A stretch of DNA of 32,834 bases. Source: Mycobacterium sp. (GTDB lineage: Bacteria > Actinomycetota > Actinomycetes > Mycobacteriales > Mycobacteriaceae). Under the pieces are notes generated by a model. It saw nothing but the letters and a program-made list of their open reading frames with translations. It was not told the origin of the DNA and did not search any database. A program made the position numbers and the translations under genes. The stretch covers positions 1 to 32,834 of the forward strand of contig NZ_JAFAUS010000307.1 of NCBI RefSeq assembly GCF_019243155.1. The letters run 5' to 3'. Below, in pieces: positions 25,598 to 32,834 of the stretch; the first letter of the stretch is position 1, and each line of letters starts with the position of its first letter.

Positions 25598-27076
25598 TCA
25601 GAGCGGGCGCAACACGATCGGCATGCCGTCCATCGGGATCGGCATGCCTCCGTAGTCGTAGCGCGGCTGGTAGTCGGGCCGGGTCAGCTCCAGGCGGTAG
25701 CGACGCAGTAGCCGGTGCACGACGGTCTTGACCTCCAGTTGACCGAACACCATGCCGATGCACTTGTGGGCGCCGCCGCCGAACGGGGCGAACGCGTACC
25801 GGTGATTCTTGTGCTCCGAGCGTGGTTCAGAGAAGCGCTCCGGGTCGAATTTGTCTGGCTCCGTCCACAATTCGCTAAGCCGGTGGTTCATGCCGGGCCA
25901 GATGGTGATGTTGGTGCCGGCCGGGATGTAGTGGCCCAGCAGTTCGGTGTCGCGAACCGCCTGGCGCATGTTGAACGGCAACGGCGTCACCATTCGCAGC
26001 GACTCGTTCATGATCAGTTCGAGCGTCTCCAGCTTCTCCAGCGCCTCGATGTCCAGCGGTCCGTCGCCGAGCCGGGCCGACTCCTCGCGGGCCCGCTCCT
26101 GCCACTCGGGATGCGCGGCCATGTTGTAGACCATCGTGGTGGTCGTCGACGTCGACGTGTCATGCGCGGCCATCATCAAGAAGATCATGTGGTTGACGAT
26201 GTCGGAATCGGTGAAGCTGTTGCCGTCCTCGTCCTCGGTGTGGCACAGCACCGTCAGCATGTCGTTGCCGGTCGCGTTGCGGCGTTCCTTGACCCGCTCG
26301 ATAAAGTAGTCCTCGAGCAGCTTGCGGGCACGCAGTCCGCGCCACCATTTGAACGGCGGGATCGCCTGCCGGATGATCGCACCACCCGCGCGGGTCGTCG
26401 TCGTGAACGCGGAGTTGACCTTGGTGACCAGTTCGTGGTCGGACCCCGGCTCGTGTCCCATGAACACCAGCGACGCGATGTCGAGCGTGAGTTCCTTCAT
26501 TGCTGGGTGGAACAGGAACCGGGCGTCGTTGGTCGGCCAGTTGGCGACGATGTCGCTGGCCACGCGGTCGATGTGCTCTACGTAGCCGCTCAACCGGCTG
26601 CGGGTGAAGGCCTCCTGCATGATGCGCCGGTGATACATGTGCTCGTCGAAGTCCAGCATCATCAGACCGCGGTTGAAGAACGGCCCGATCACCGGGTGCC
26701 AGCCCTTCTGCGAGAAGTCCTTGTTCCGGTTGGAGAACACGGCCTGGGTGGCGTCGGGTCCGAGCACGGTGACCGCCGGCATGATCGGCGAGTCCAGGTA
26801 AATCAGCGGGCCGTGGTTTCGGTAGAGGTGCAGCGCGTAATCCGGGCCGCCGCGGAACACTTCGATGATGTGGCCGAGGATCGGCAGGCCGGCGTCGCCG
26901 AACACGGGTTTGAGGTCGCTGCCGGCGGGCGGCTCCGCGAGGATCTTCGCCTCCCACTCGTGCGCGAGGAGACGCTTCTCGATCGCGCCCATCCCGGGGA
27001 TGGTCTGCAGCGTCGGGGTGAACCGGCGCCGCGCCTGGTCCAGCAGGTACTGCGGGGTGCTGATGGTCGCGGCCAT
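25598..27076 (-). CDS. cyp136: Cytochrome P450 CYP136
   Basis: The 492-residue enzyme equals M. tuberculosis CYP136 (Rv3059) in length and place. The haem ligand is Cys439 in FAPFGGGAHKCIG; the I-helix has MMAAHDTSTS with the acid-alcohol pair for oxygen activation, the K helix NESLR, and PERF follows. It is a soluble monooxygenase that needs a ferredoxin and a reductase, neither encoded here. The natural substrate is unknown; terpenoid or sterol-like compounds have been discussed for related families. The ATG at 27076 has AAGGAG five bases upstream; further residues up to 27118 are open but unlikely. The gene diverges from a TetR gene with a shared palindrome. Confidence 0.95.
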   Translation of the reverse strand: MAATISTPQYLLDQARRRFTPTLQTIPGMGAIEKRLLAHEWEAKILAEPPAGSDLKPVFGDAGLPILGHIIEVFRGGPDYALHLYRNHGPLIYLDSPIMPAVTVLGPDATQAVFSNRNKDFSQKGWHPVIGPFFNRGLMMLDFDEHMYHRRIMQEAFTRSRLSGYVEHIDRVASDIVANWPTNDARFLFHPAMKELTLDIASLVFMGHEPGSDHELVTKVNSAFTTTTRAGGAIIRQAIPPFKWWRGLRARKLLEDYFIERVKERRNATGNDMLTVLCHTEDEDGNSFTDSDIVNHMIFLMMAAHDTSTSTTTTMVYNMAAHPEWQERAREESARLGDGPLDIEALEKLETLELIMNESLRMVTPLPFNMRQAVRDTELLGHYIPAGTNITIWPGMNHRLSELWTEPDKFDPERFSEPRSEHKNHRYAFAPFGGGAHKCIGMVFGQLEVKTVVHRLLRRYRLELTRPDYQPRYDYGGMPIPMDGMPIVLRPL

Positions 27077-27139
27077 AGACGCTCCTTTGCGTGCGCTGAC
27101 GAAGGTGACGGCGGTCACTCATCACTAACCTTCGCTGAA

Positions 27140-27161
27140 AAACTTGACGCCTGTCAAGTTT
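27140..27161. promoter_or_regulatory. Operator-like palindrome between cyp136 and the TetR gene
   Basis: AAACTTGAC (27140-27148) and GTCAAGTTT (27153-27161) form a perfect nine-base inverted repeat with a four-base spacer. It lies 64 bases from the cyp136 start and 33 bases from the TetR start and holds a TTGAC word on each strand, so it could cover the -35 boxes of both genes. This is the classic layout of a TetR repressor acting on itself and its divergent neighbour. Confidence 0.65.
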
Positions 27162-27193
27162 GCTTTTTCTCACGCGTGGTGCAAGGTCAGGGA

Positions 27194-27832
27194 ATGAGCA
27201 GCCACGCCGCCAGTCCGGAGCCGGGGATGCGACGGCGCGGCGACAAGCAACGCCAGGCGATCCTGCAGGCGGTGCGTGAACTGCTGCAGGAAAAGCCGTT
27301 TGCCGAGCTGTCGGTCAGCACCATCAGCCTGCGGGCAGGGGTGGCGCGATCGGGTTTCTACTTCTACTTCGACTCCAAATACGCGGTGCTTGCCCAACTC
27401 ATGGCCGAGGCCGCCGAAGAACTCGAAGAACTGACGCAGGATTTCGCCCCGCGTCAGCCGGGCGAGTCGCCGGAGGAGTTCGCCAAACGAATGGTCGGCA
27501 GCGCGGCCGCCGTCTACGCGCACAACGACCCGGTGATGACCGCGTGCAACGAGGCCCGCAATACCGACGTCGAGATCCGGAATCTTCTCGATGCGCAGTT
27601 CGAGGTGGTGCTGGGCCAGATAGTCGCCATCGTCGAGGTCGAGATGAATGCCGGGAGCGCCAGTCCGATCAGCGACGACCTGCCCACCCTGATCCGCACC
27701 CTGGCGGGCACCACCGCGCTGATGCTGACCGGCGACCCCATCCTGACCGGCACTGACAGCGACCGGGATCGCCGCGTGCGCGTGTTGGAGAAGTTGTGGC
27801 TGCACGCGCTCTGGAGCGGCGACGGCCGGTAA
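27194..27832 (+). CDS. TetR-family regulator next to cyp136
   Basis: The 212-residue protein has a TetR DNA-binding domain: helix-turn-helix at about 30-65 with LSVSTISLRAGVARSGFYFYF and then DSKYAVL. The C-terminal domain is all alpha and should bind a ligand and form dimers. M. tuberculosis Rv3058c (216 residues) is the counterpart. The frame is open far upstream through cyp136, but the ATG at 27194, after CAGGG, is the only start that fits the family. It probably represses cyp136 and itself through the palindrome at 27140-27161. It converges with the glycosyltransferase gene, leaving one base. Confidence 0.92.
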   Translation: MSSHAASPEPGMRRRGDKQRQAILQAVRELLQEKPFAELSVSTISLRAGVARSGFYFYFDSKYAVLAQLMAEAAEELEELTQDFAPRQPGESPEEFAKRMVGSAAAVYAHNDPVMTACNEARNTDVEIRNLLDAQFEVVLGQIVAIVEVEMNAGSASPISDDLPTLIRTLAGTTALMLTGDPILTGTDSDRDRRVRVLEKLWLHALWSGDGR

Positions 27833-27833
27833 C

Positions 27834-29114
27834 TCAGGCGATAGACCTCGCGCTCGCGAGGCGTTCCAGGAGATCGGCGGCGTTCGTGACGCTGTCCGCG
27901 GGTTTGCTCATCCGGCCGGCGAACTCACGGGCTCGCCTCGCGTATTGCGGGGTCAGGATGGTGCGCAGGTCGTCGACCAGCGATTGCTGCGTGGCGGCCG
28001 ACAAGCGCCGCATCGTCCCCAGCTCCAATCGTTTGACCTGAGCTCCATGAATCGGCTGGTCGGGCAAAGTCCACAGGATCAGGGTGGGGACGCCGGCGCG
28101 CAGGCCGGCGGCCGTGGTGCCGGCGCCACCGTGGTGCACGACGGCGCGGCACGCGGGGAAGGCCGCCGCGAAATTCACCGTGCGCACGACCTTGACGTGG
28201 TCGGGATGCGGGACGTTGTCGAAGTCGCCCCAGCTCGAGCAGATCAACGCCCGCTCACCCAACTGCGCGCAGGCCGCGGCGATCATGGCGACCGTCTCGG
28301 CGGCGGAGTCGACGGCGGAGCACTGCGGCATGCTGCCGAAACCGAAGTAGATCGGCGGTGTTCCCGCGGCGATCCACGACGCGACCTCGTCATCGGTGTC
28401 CGTCGGCAACTCCATCGTGAGCGAGCCGACGAACGGCCGTTGAGCCTTCCATCGCACCCATTCGGCCGCCAGCCCGGGAAAGCACACCTCGTCGTAGGCC
28501 TGGATTTCCAGCGATCCGCGTTCGGCGCTTCGCCGCGGCGATGGGCCGGATGCCTTCGGCAGGCCCAGTTCACGGCGCTGCCGGCGATCCAGCCGCATCA
28601 TCAGCAGCCCGACCAGCGACCAGACCATGGTCATCGCGGAGCGCAGTAACGGCGCCGGCACGCCCGGCAGCAGGTGACCGTTTGCTCGGGCGGGCAGCCA
28701 ATGCAGTGTGGCCAACGGAATGTCGTAGTACTCCGCGATGTTGGCGTTGGGCTGTTCGAACGGCAGGCCGGTGAACATCAGGTCGGCCCCGTCCGCGAGC
28801 GAGGTCAGCGTCGCGCTCAGTTCCCGGCGGCACCGGGTGATGAGAGCCCAGGCCGCAAGGAAGCGCGTGAGCAGGGTGCGGACCCGCCAGGGGCTGCGAA
28901 ACAAACATGCCCAGAAGTTGCGCAAGGCTTCCATGGTGGTGTGCATGTCCGCCCCGTAAGCGACCGCCGTCAGCCCGACAGACTCGACGAAGGCAACCAG
29001 GTCGGGTGGGACGGCGACGTGTACCTCGTGCCCTCTGCGCAGCAACTCGCGGCCGACGGCGGCGCAGGGCTCGACATCACCACGGCTTCCCCAGCTCGTC
29101 AGCACAAACTTCAT
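27834..29114 (-). CDS. Glycosyltransferase family 1 (UGT/sterol glucosyltransferase-like)
   Basis: The 426-residue enzyme has the GT-B fold. The N-terminal domain begins with FVLTSWGSRGDVEPCAAVGREL, typical of the group; the nucleotide-sugar signature is VVHHGGAGTTAAGLRAGVP with His327-His328, followed by DQPIHGAQV. Length and motifs match M. tuberculosis Rv1524 and Rv1526c and the Gtf/Rtf enzymes that put sugars on glycopeptidolipids, but also sterol glucosyltransferases. The acceptor is not known. The ATG at 29114, with GAGG nine bases upstream, gives the family N-terminus. It is absent at this site in H37Rv as I recall, so it was gained or lost between TetR and the SDR gene. Confidence 0.9.
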   Translation of the reverse strand: MKFVLTSWGSRGDVEPCAAVGRELLRRGHEVHVAVPPDLVAFVESVGLTAVAYGADMHTTMEALRNFWACLFRSPWRVRTLLTRFLAAWALITRCRRELSATLTSLADGADLMFTGLPFEQPNANIAEYYDIPLATLHWLPARANGHLLPGVPAPLLRSAMTMVWSLVGLLMMRLDRRQRRELGLPKASGPSPRRSAERGSLEIQAYDEVCFPGLAAEWVRWKAQRPFVGSLTMELPTDTDDEVASWIAAGTPPIYFGFGSMPQCSAVDSAAETVAMIAAACAQLGERALICSSWGDFDNVPHPDHVKVVRTVNFAAAFPACRAVVHHGGAGTTAAGLRAGVPTLILWTLPDQPIHGAQVKRLELGTMRRLSAATQQSLVDDLRTILTPQYARRAREFAGRMSKPADSVTNAADLLERLASARSIA

Positions 29115-29356
29115 CTGCCGATCCTCGCTTCTAAATCCCCCACACGCGCGCCGAGCGAATCGAGACAGGAGCCTGCCACACCCAGGGCTCAGATGTTCGG
29201 CAATGTAAGCATGCACTGTTTGCTCGGGAGGCGCTTCCCAAACATCAGCGAAACCTCCCTTCTTGTTAGCGGGTCGCGGGGGAGCCCGGGCGCCGCGCAC
29301 ACACTCCTCTTTGCCTGCTAAACGCCGTTCTCGTTACCGCCGGTATCGTCACGGCC
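29115..29356. other. Divergent gap between glycosyltransferase and SDR genes
   Basis: These 242 bases hold no gene that I can support. One imperfect hairpin is visible: GTTTG (29218-29222) with CAAAC (29239-29243) enclosing GGGA/TCCC. The promoters of both flanking genes must lie here, but no clear hexamers stand out. Confidence 0.4.
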
Positions 29357-30289
29357 ATGGCGCGCAGGGGATCCGAGGGGTATTACGCGGGAAAGCGGTG
29401 CTTTGTTACCGGTGCGGCAAGCGGCATCGGCCGCGCCACCGCGTTGCGGTTAGCCGCACAGGGCGCCGAACTGTATTTGACCGACCGCGATGCCGACGGT
29501 CTGGAAGCCACCGTGACCGACGTCCGCGCACTAGGCGCCGAAGTGCCCGAGCATCGTGCCCTGGACATCGCCGACTACAACGCCGTGGCGGCGTTCGCCG
29601 CCGACATCCATAGCCGCCATCCGAGCATGGACGTCGTGCTGAACATCGCCGGTGTGTCGGCCTGGGGCACCGTCGACCGGCTCACGCACGACCAGTGGAC
29701 CAAGATGATCGCCATCAACCTGATGGGCCCGATCCACGTCATCGAGTCGTTCGTTCCCTCGATGGTGGCCGCCCGCCGGGGCGGGCACGTGGTCAACGTG
29801 TCGTCTGCGGCCGGGCTCGTCGCGCTGCCCTGGCATGCCGCATACAGCGCCAGCAAGTATGGGCTGCGCGGCATGTCGGAGGTGCTGCGCTTCGACCTGG
29901 CCCGCTACCGCATCGGGGTGTCGGTCGTGGTGCCCGGCGCGGTGAACACCCCGCTGGTCAACACCGTCGAGATCGCCGGCGTGGACCGAGGCGATCCCAA
30001 GGTCGACCGATGGGTGAAACGCTTTGCCGGGCATGCCGTTTCGCCCGAGAAGGCCGCCGAGAAGATCTTGGCCGGAGTCGCCAAGAACCGGTACCTGATC
30101 TACACGTCGCCAGACATCTGGGCGCTGTACGCCTTCAAGCGCCTCGCGTGGTGGCCGTACAGCGTCGCGATGCGTCAGGTGAACGGGATATTCACGCGGG
30201 CATTGCGTCCCAGCCCGGCGCCGCTAGTCTCCCATGGCCAGTTCGAGACGCACCCCGAGCAACCGGACCGGCCGGTCGAGCTCGAATAG
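29357..30289 (+). CDS. Short-chain dehydrogenase (Rv3057c-like)
   Basis: The 310-residue SDR has TGAASGIG (18-25), NIAG (96-99), Ser150 in VNVSSAAG and Tyr163-x-x-x-Lys167. The segment after the core (about 240-290), with NRYLIYTSPDIWALYAFKRL and WWPYSVAMRQVN, is hydrophobic and aromatic and may touch the membrane; this is common in mycobacterial SDRs acting on lipids. Synteny gives M. tuberculosis Rv3057c. The last 66 bases overlap the end of dinB2 on the other strand, which lengthens this protein past the usual 287 residues. A poor ribosome site (ACGGCC) precedes the ATG. Confidence 0.9.
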   Translation: MARRGSEGYYAGKRCFVTGAASGIGRATALRLAAQGAELYLTDRDADGLEATVTDVRALGAEVPEHRALDIADYNAVAAFAADIHSRHPSMDVVLNIAGVSAWGTVDRLTHDQWTKMIAINLMGPIHVIESFVPSMVAARRGGHVVNVSSAAGLVALPWHAAYSASKYGLRGMSEVLRFDLARYRIGVSVVVPGAVNTPLVNTVEIAGVDRGDPKVDRWVKRFAGHAVSPEKAAEKILAGVAKNRYLIYTSPDIWALYAFKRLAWWPYSVAMRQVNGIFTRALRPSPAPLVSHGQFETHPEQPDRPVELE

Positions 30290-31261
30290 GTCCAGGACGC
30301 GCAGGGCGGCAGCGACGATGACGTCGCGGTCGGTGCCGGGCTCGTCCAGCTTGCGAATCTTGGTGCGGGTGTAGAACGTTGCCGTTCGTACCGTGACTGC
30401 CACCCGGGTGACGATCCGTCCCGCCGCGGTCACCTCCGCCAACGACCTGTCGGCCAAATCCGTTACCGCCGCGTTCATTTCGGCCCGGTCGGTGAGATCG
30501 CGCGGGAAGGTGACGACGTGGCTGCGAGAGCGCGGAACCCACGGCTCGGCGCTGACAGTGCTGTCGCCGCCGCCCTTGGCCAGTAGCAGCAGCCACAGCC
30601 CGGTGCGCGGCCCGAAGGCCGCCGTCAACGACTCCGCGTCGCTGTCGGCGAGCTCGCGCACCGAGGTAATACCCAGAGTGGCAAGCTTTTTCGTGGTCTT
30701 CGGGCCGACACCCCACAGCGCGTCGACCGGACGGTCGGCCATCAGTGTCATCCAGTTCGCGTCGGTCAGCACACAGACGCCTCCCGGCTTGGCGAATCCG
30801 GTGGCGACCTTGGCGCGTTGCTTGTTGTCACTGATGCCGACCGAACAGGACAGCCCGGTCTCCGACGAGACGACGGCGCGTATCTGTTCGGCCACCGCGA
30901 CGGGGTCCGGCGCCGTCACCGCCACATAGGCTTCGTCCCAACCCCACACCTCGACAGGGTGGCCCAGGTCGCGCAGCAACCCCATCACCTGTTCGGAGGC
31001 CGCGTCATATGCGGGGGCATCCGACGGCAGAAACGTCGCACCGGGGCAGCGGCGCGCGGCGGCCCGCAACGGCATGCCGGCGCGCACACCGAATTCGCGG
31101 GCCTCGTAGGAGGCACAGGTCACCACCTTGCGCGGTTCGGTCGGATCCCCGTTGCCGCCGACGATGACCGGCAGCCCGGCCAGTTCCGGGTGCCTGCGCA
31201 GCTCCACCGATGCCAGGAACTGGTCGAGGTCGACGTGTAAGACCCAGCTCGTGGTGGTCAC
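30224..31261 (-). CDS. dinB2: Y-family DNA polymerase IV, DinB2 (DinP)
   Basis: The 345-residue polymerase matches M. tuberculosis DinP (Rv3056, 346 residues). Catalytic acids are Asp11 in HVDLDQF and Asp109-Glu110 in WGWDEAYV; SVGISDNKQRAKVAT and GVGPKTTKKLATLGI (helix-hairpin-helix) follow, with the little-finger domain to the end. Residue 16 is Leu at the sugar steric gate, where most DinB enzymes have Phe or Tyr; M. smegmatis DinB2 has Leu too and readily uses ribonucleotides. There is no C-terminal extension with a typical clamp-binding motif. The start GTG overlaps the TetR stop as GTGA, so both are in one operon and DinB2 is likely under TetR control. Confidence 0.95.
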   Translation of the reverse strand: MTTTSWVLHVDLDQFLASVELRRHPELAGLPVIVGGNGDPTEPRKVVTCASYEAREFGVRAGMPLRAAARRCPGATFLPSDAPAYDAASEQVMGLLRDLGHPVEVWGWDEAYVAVTAPDPVAVAEQIRAVVSSETGLSCSVGISDNKQRAKVATGFAKPGGVCVLTDANWMTLMADRPVDALWGVGPKTTKKLATLGITSVRELADSDAESLTAAFGPRTGLWLLLLAKGGGDSTVSAEPWVPRSRSHVVTFPRDLTDRAEMNAAVTDLADRSLAEVTAAGRIVTRVAVTVRTATFYTRTKIRKLDEPGTDRDVIVAAALRVLDLFELDRPVRLLGVRLELAMGD

Positions 31262-31872
31262 CGCCCACAGAGCTTGCGCGCCAAGCTTTCCCACGCGTCG
31301 CCCAGTGTCTGCAGAGTGTGACCGCCCTCGGTGAGATGGTGCTCGATGTAGTCCACGTCGAGCAGCGCCAGCAACGCGTCGGTCTGGGCGTCGAGATCCC
31401 CGGTGGTGTGCGCCCCCTGCAGCAGCACCCGCACGTGCGTGCGCAGCACCATGGCCGGCGCGTTGTACCGGTTCTGCGGATCGTGGTTGGCCTCCGACAG
31501 CAAAACGCGGTGGGTGTGGACGAAGCAGATCCGCTCGCGGCCGAACGCGACCAGCCTTTCGGTCGGCGGCGCATCGGGTCCCAGCGGCGGTGGCCCGAAG
31601 AGAAACGCCTCCTGGCTGGCCCGCTCGTCCTCGTCGAGCAGGACCATCATCAGGCCGGCGCGGTTGCCGAACCGGCGGAACAGCGTGCCTTTTCCGACTC
31701 CGGCGGCCGCGGCAATGTCATCTGTGGTCACGGCGTCGGCGCCATGCTCGGCGACCAGGCGGCGGGCCGCGTCCAGCAAGAGCGCCCGGTTGCGCGCCGC
31801 GTCGCCCCGCTCCTGGTAAACCGCCTGGGGAGCGCACATAGGCAACCCGCCCAACCTCTCGTCACCGCTCAC
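31258..31872 (-). CDS. TetR-family regulator (Rv3055-like)
   Basis: The 204-residue regulator has an N-terminal helix-turn-helix at about 30-75 (ARRLVAEHGADAVTTDDIA, then AGVGKGTLFRRFGNRAGL) and a C-terminal ligand domain ending at the DinB2 start. The start GTG at 31872 is 29 bases from a perfect palindrome, the likely operator; a second possible start is the ATG at 31839. It is cotranscribed with dinB2 and diverges from the FMN reductase gene, so it probably represses all three. In M. tuberculosis Rv3055, Rv3056 and Rv3054c keep the same arrangement. Confidence 0.92.
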   Translation of the reverse strand: MSGDERLGGLPMCAPQAVYQERGDAARNRALLLDAARRLVAEHGADAVTTDDIAAAAGVGKGTLFRRFGNRAGLMMVLLDEDERASQEAFLFGPPPLGPDAPPTERLVAFGRERICFVHTHRVLLSEANHDPQNRYNAPAMVLRTHVRVLLQGAHTTGDLDAQTDALLALLDVDYIEHHLTEGGHTLQTLGDAWESLARKLCGR

Positions 31873-31901
31873 CCCTGCACTTTAGCGCCGCCGGAATAAA
31901 G

Positions 31902-31915
31902 CGGACTATAGTCCG
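31902..31915. promoter_or_regulatory. Perfect palindrome, probable TetR operator and double -10
   Basis: CGGACTATAGTCCG is a 14-base perfect palindrome in the 68-base gap between the TetR and FMN reductase genes. Its centre reads TATAGT on both strands, so it can also supply the -10 box in each direction; bound repressor would then silence both sides. The core GGACTATAGTCC also matches the middle of the DosR box, but the outer bases differ. Confidence 0.65.
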
Positions 31916-31940
31916 GTTGAGGCGTGCAAGGATGGGGACA

Positions 31941-32516
31941 ATGACCGAAGGGAACTCGATAGTGGGAATCAAAATCTTGGCACTGGTGGGCAGTTTGCGC
32001 TCGGCGTCGATCAACCGCCAGATCGCCGAACTGGCGACGACGGTCACCGGGGACGACGTGACCGTCACGATCTTCGAGGGACTCGCCGACCTGCCGTTCT
32101 ACAACGAAGAAATCGACGACGTGATGAACGCCGAAGCCCCGGCGCTGGCTCCGGTGGCGGCGCTGCGCGGCGCCGCGGGCGAGGCCGATGCGGCCCTGGT
32201 GGTCACGCCGGAATACAACGGCAGCTACCCGGCCGTCATCAAGAACGCTGTCGACTGGCTATCCCGCCCGTTCGGCGACGGCGCCCTGAAGGGCAAGCCG
32301 CTGGCGGTGATCGGGGGATCCTTCGGCCAGTATGGCGGGGTCTGGGCGCACGACGACACCCGCAAGTCGTTCGGGATCGCCGGGGCCCGTGTCGTCGAGG
32401 ACCTCAAGCTGTCGGTGCCGTTCAAGACCCTGGAGGGCAAGGCTCCCGCGGAGCACGCGGAGCTGACCGAGAACGTGCGCGACATCGTCGGCAAGCTCGC
32501 CGCCGAAGTGGGCTGA
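31941..32516 (+). CDS. NADPH-dependent FMN reductase family protein
   Basis: The 191-residue flavodoxin-like protein matches M. tuberculosis Rv3054c closely. The phosphate loop for FMN is LVGSLRSASINRQIA near the start; VVTPEYNGSYPAVIKNAVDW is the second FMN contact and WLSRPFGDGALKGKPLAVIGG follows. It should be a soluble flavoenzyme that reduces quinones, chromate or flavins with NADPH. I chose the ATG at 31941 because it gives the family N-terminus; ATG 31932 and GTG 31962 are alternatives. It diverges from the TetR-dinB2 operon and is followed by an intrinsic terminator. Confidence 0.92.
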   Translation: MTEGNSIVGIKILALVGSLRSASINRQIAELATTVTGDDVTVTIFEGLADLPFYNEEIDDVMNAEAPALAPVAALRGAAGEADAALVVTPEYNGSYPAVIKNAVDWLSRPFGDGALKGKPLAVIGGSFGQYGGVWAHDDTRKSFGIAGARVVEDLKLSVPFKTLEGKAPAEHAELTENVRDIVGKLAAEVG

Positions 32517-32580
32517 TTTGGCGCTAGCCCACCAAGCCGCTCGTCGCCGACCAGCCAGTTCGCCACAACTGAATAGCCAG

Positions 32581-32606
32581 AGCCGCCAGCCGCCGCTGGC
32601 GGCTTT
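32581..32606 (+). terminator. Intrinsic terminator after the FMN reductase gene
   Basis: AGCCGCCAGC (32581-32590) and GCTGGCGGCT (32595-32604) form a perfect ten-base stem with a CGCC loop, followed by TTTGCT. It starts 65 bases past the stop codon and separates this gene from the nrd leader. Confidence 0.75.
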
Positions 32607-32761
32607 GCTAGCTGCGCATGCGTCCGCCGGCGGCGACGATGTTGTCGGTGGCCGCTGCTATATCTATTCGCAGAGGCGTGATCGGCGGCGTTTGTGATCT
32701 GCGACACGCCGGGCGCGTTTCCACGACAGGGCTTACGACCAGGGAATTTCAGAAATGTTAT

Positions 32762-32809
32762 TCAGAACATCTTGTATGTGGACATCTTGTCAGCCACTAG
32801 GTGTAGTGT
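32762..32809 (+). promoter_or_regulatory. Paired NrdR-like boxes before the expected nrdHIE operon
   Basis: Two 16-base sites resemble the NrdR consensus (acaCwAtATaTwGtgt): 32762-32777 with about 11 matches and 32794-32809 (CCACTAGGTGTAGTGT) with 12. Their starts are 32 bases apart, about three helix turns, the normal spacing for NrdR pairs. In M. tuberculosis Rv3054c is followed by nrdH, nrdI and nrdE in this direction, so ribonucleotide reductase genes should begin just right of the window. A direct repeat ACATCTTGT (32767, 32782) overlaps the first site. The rest of 32605-32761 shows no gene I can support. Confidence 0.55.
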
Positions 32810-32834
32810 TTCGAGCACCGGCAGACCCCAGGAT

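Noticed and set aside
25715..27193. Upstream extension of the TetR frame through the antisense of cyp136, as if a fused protein
   Set aside because: The TetR family begins at the ATG at 27194; the extension is the mirror of a complete P450 gene and crosses the shared promoter.
31896..31917. DosR box at the TetR/FMN reductase gap
   Set aside because: Only the inner 12 bases fit; the outer G and C positions of the DosR site are wrong, and in M. tuberculosis the orthologous genes are not in the dormancy regulon as far as I recall. Kept as a TetR operator.
32618..32800. Small plus-strand frame of 60 codons near the right edge
   Set aside because: It has no ribosome site, runs through the NrdR-like boxes and has no recognisable product.

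Overview
The window comes from a high-GC actinobacterium, almost certainly a nontuberculous Mycobacterium. The evidence is mycobacterial families (an MspA-like porin, CYP136, a fused FadE22-type acyl-CoA dehydrogenase, DinB2, LigB, Mmr) and their order. That order matches, from memory and in inverted orientation, M. tuberculosis H37Rv Rv3065 (mmr), Rv3064c, Rv3063 (cstA), Rv3062 (ligB), Rv3061c (fadE22), Rv3060c, Rv3059 (cyp136), Rv3058c, Rv3057c, Rv3056 (dinB2), Rv3055 and Rv3054c, with the promoter of nrdH (Rv3053c) at the right edge.

Layout. 1-1403: the end of an alpha/beta hydrolase gene, mmr, and a divergent DoxX-like membrane protein. 1404-13563: a block with no counterpart that I recall at this place in M. 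tuberculosis. It holds an SDR and an APH/ACAD10-type kinase on the plus strand, a small exported protein, an MspA-family porin, and a long minus-strand series (SDR, thiolase, enoyl-CoA hydratase-like protein, alpha-methylacyl-CoA racemase, acyl-CoA dehydrogenase) that looks like beta-oxidation of a branched or hydroxylated acyl-CoA. Behind it are PPK2, a nitroreductase, an Hsp70-like ATPase and two small genes. 13564-20548: the conserved cstA-ligB pair, an SDR and fadE22. 20556-25582: accessory genes around the conserved double GntR regulator: a divergent DUF35/thiolase-like pair, a MEDS-ATPase protein, and a stand-alone LeuA regulatory-domain protein preceded by a structured leader. 25598-32834: cyp136 with a divergent TetR gene, a glycosyltransferase, an SDR, dinB2 with a TetR gene, an NADPH-dependent FMN reductase, and a leader with two NrdR-like boxes.

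The strongest unexpected signal is at 24906-25075. A good promoter is followed by an apparently leaderless 18-codon reading frame, a long hairpin, and two identical heptamers (GACCGAC) that compete for one complement (GTCGGTC). One pairing makes a pseudoknot; the other encloses the start region of the LeuA-domain gene. This resembles the pseudoknot leader (LEU element) described upstream of actinobacterial leuA, but here it stands before a gene without the catalytic barrel. Several divergent gene pairs also carry clean palindromes that are likely operators. The thiolase has no usable in-frame start, which suggests a one-base indel.

No tRNA, rRNA, insertion sequence, CRISPR array or prophage was seen. 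All function calls come from reading motifs and remembered family sequences; no search or folding program was run.
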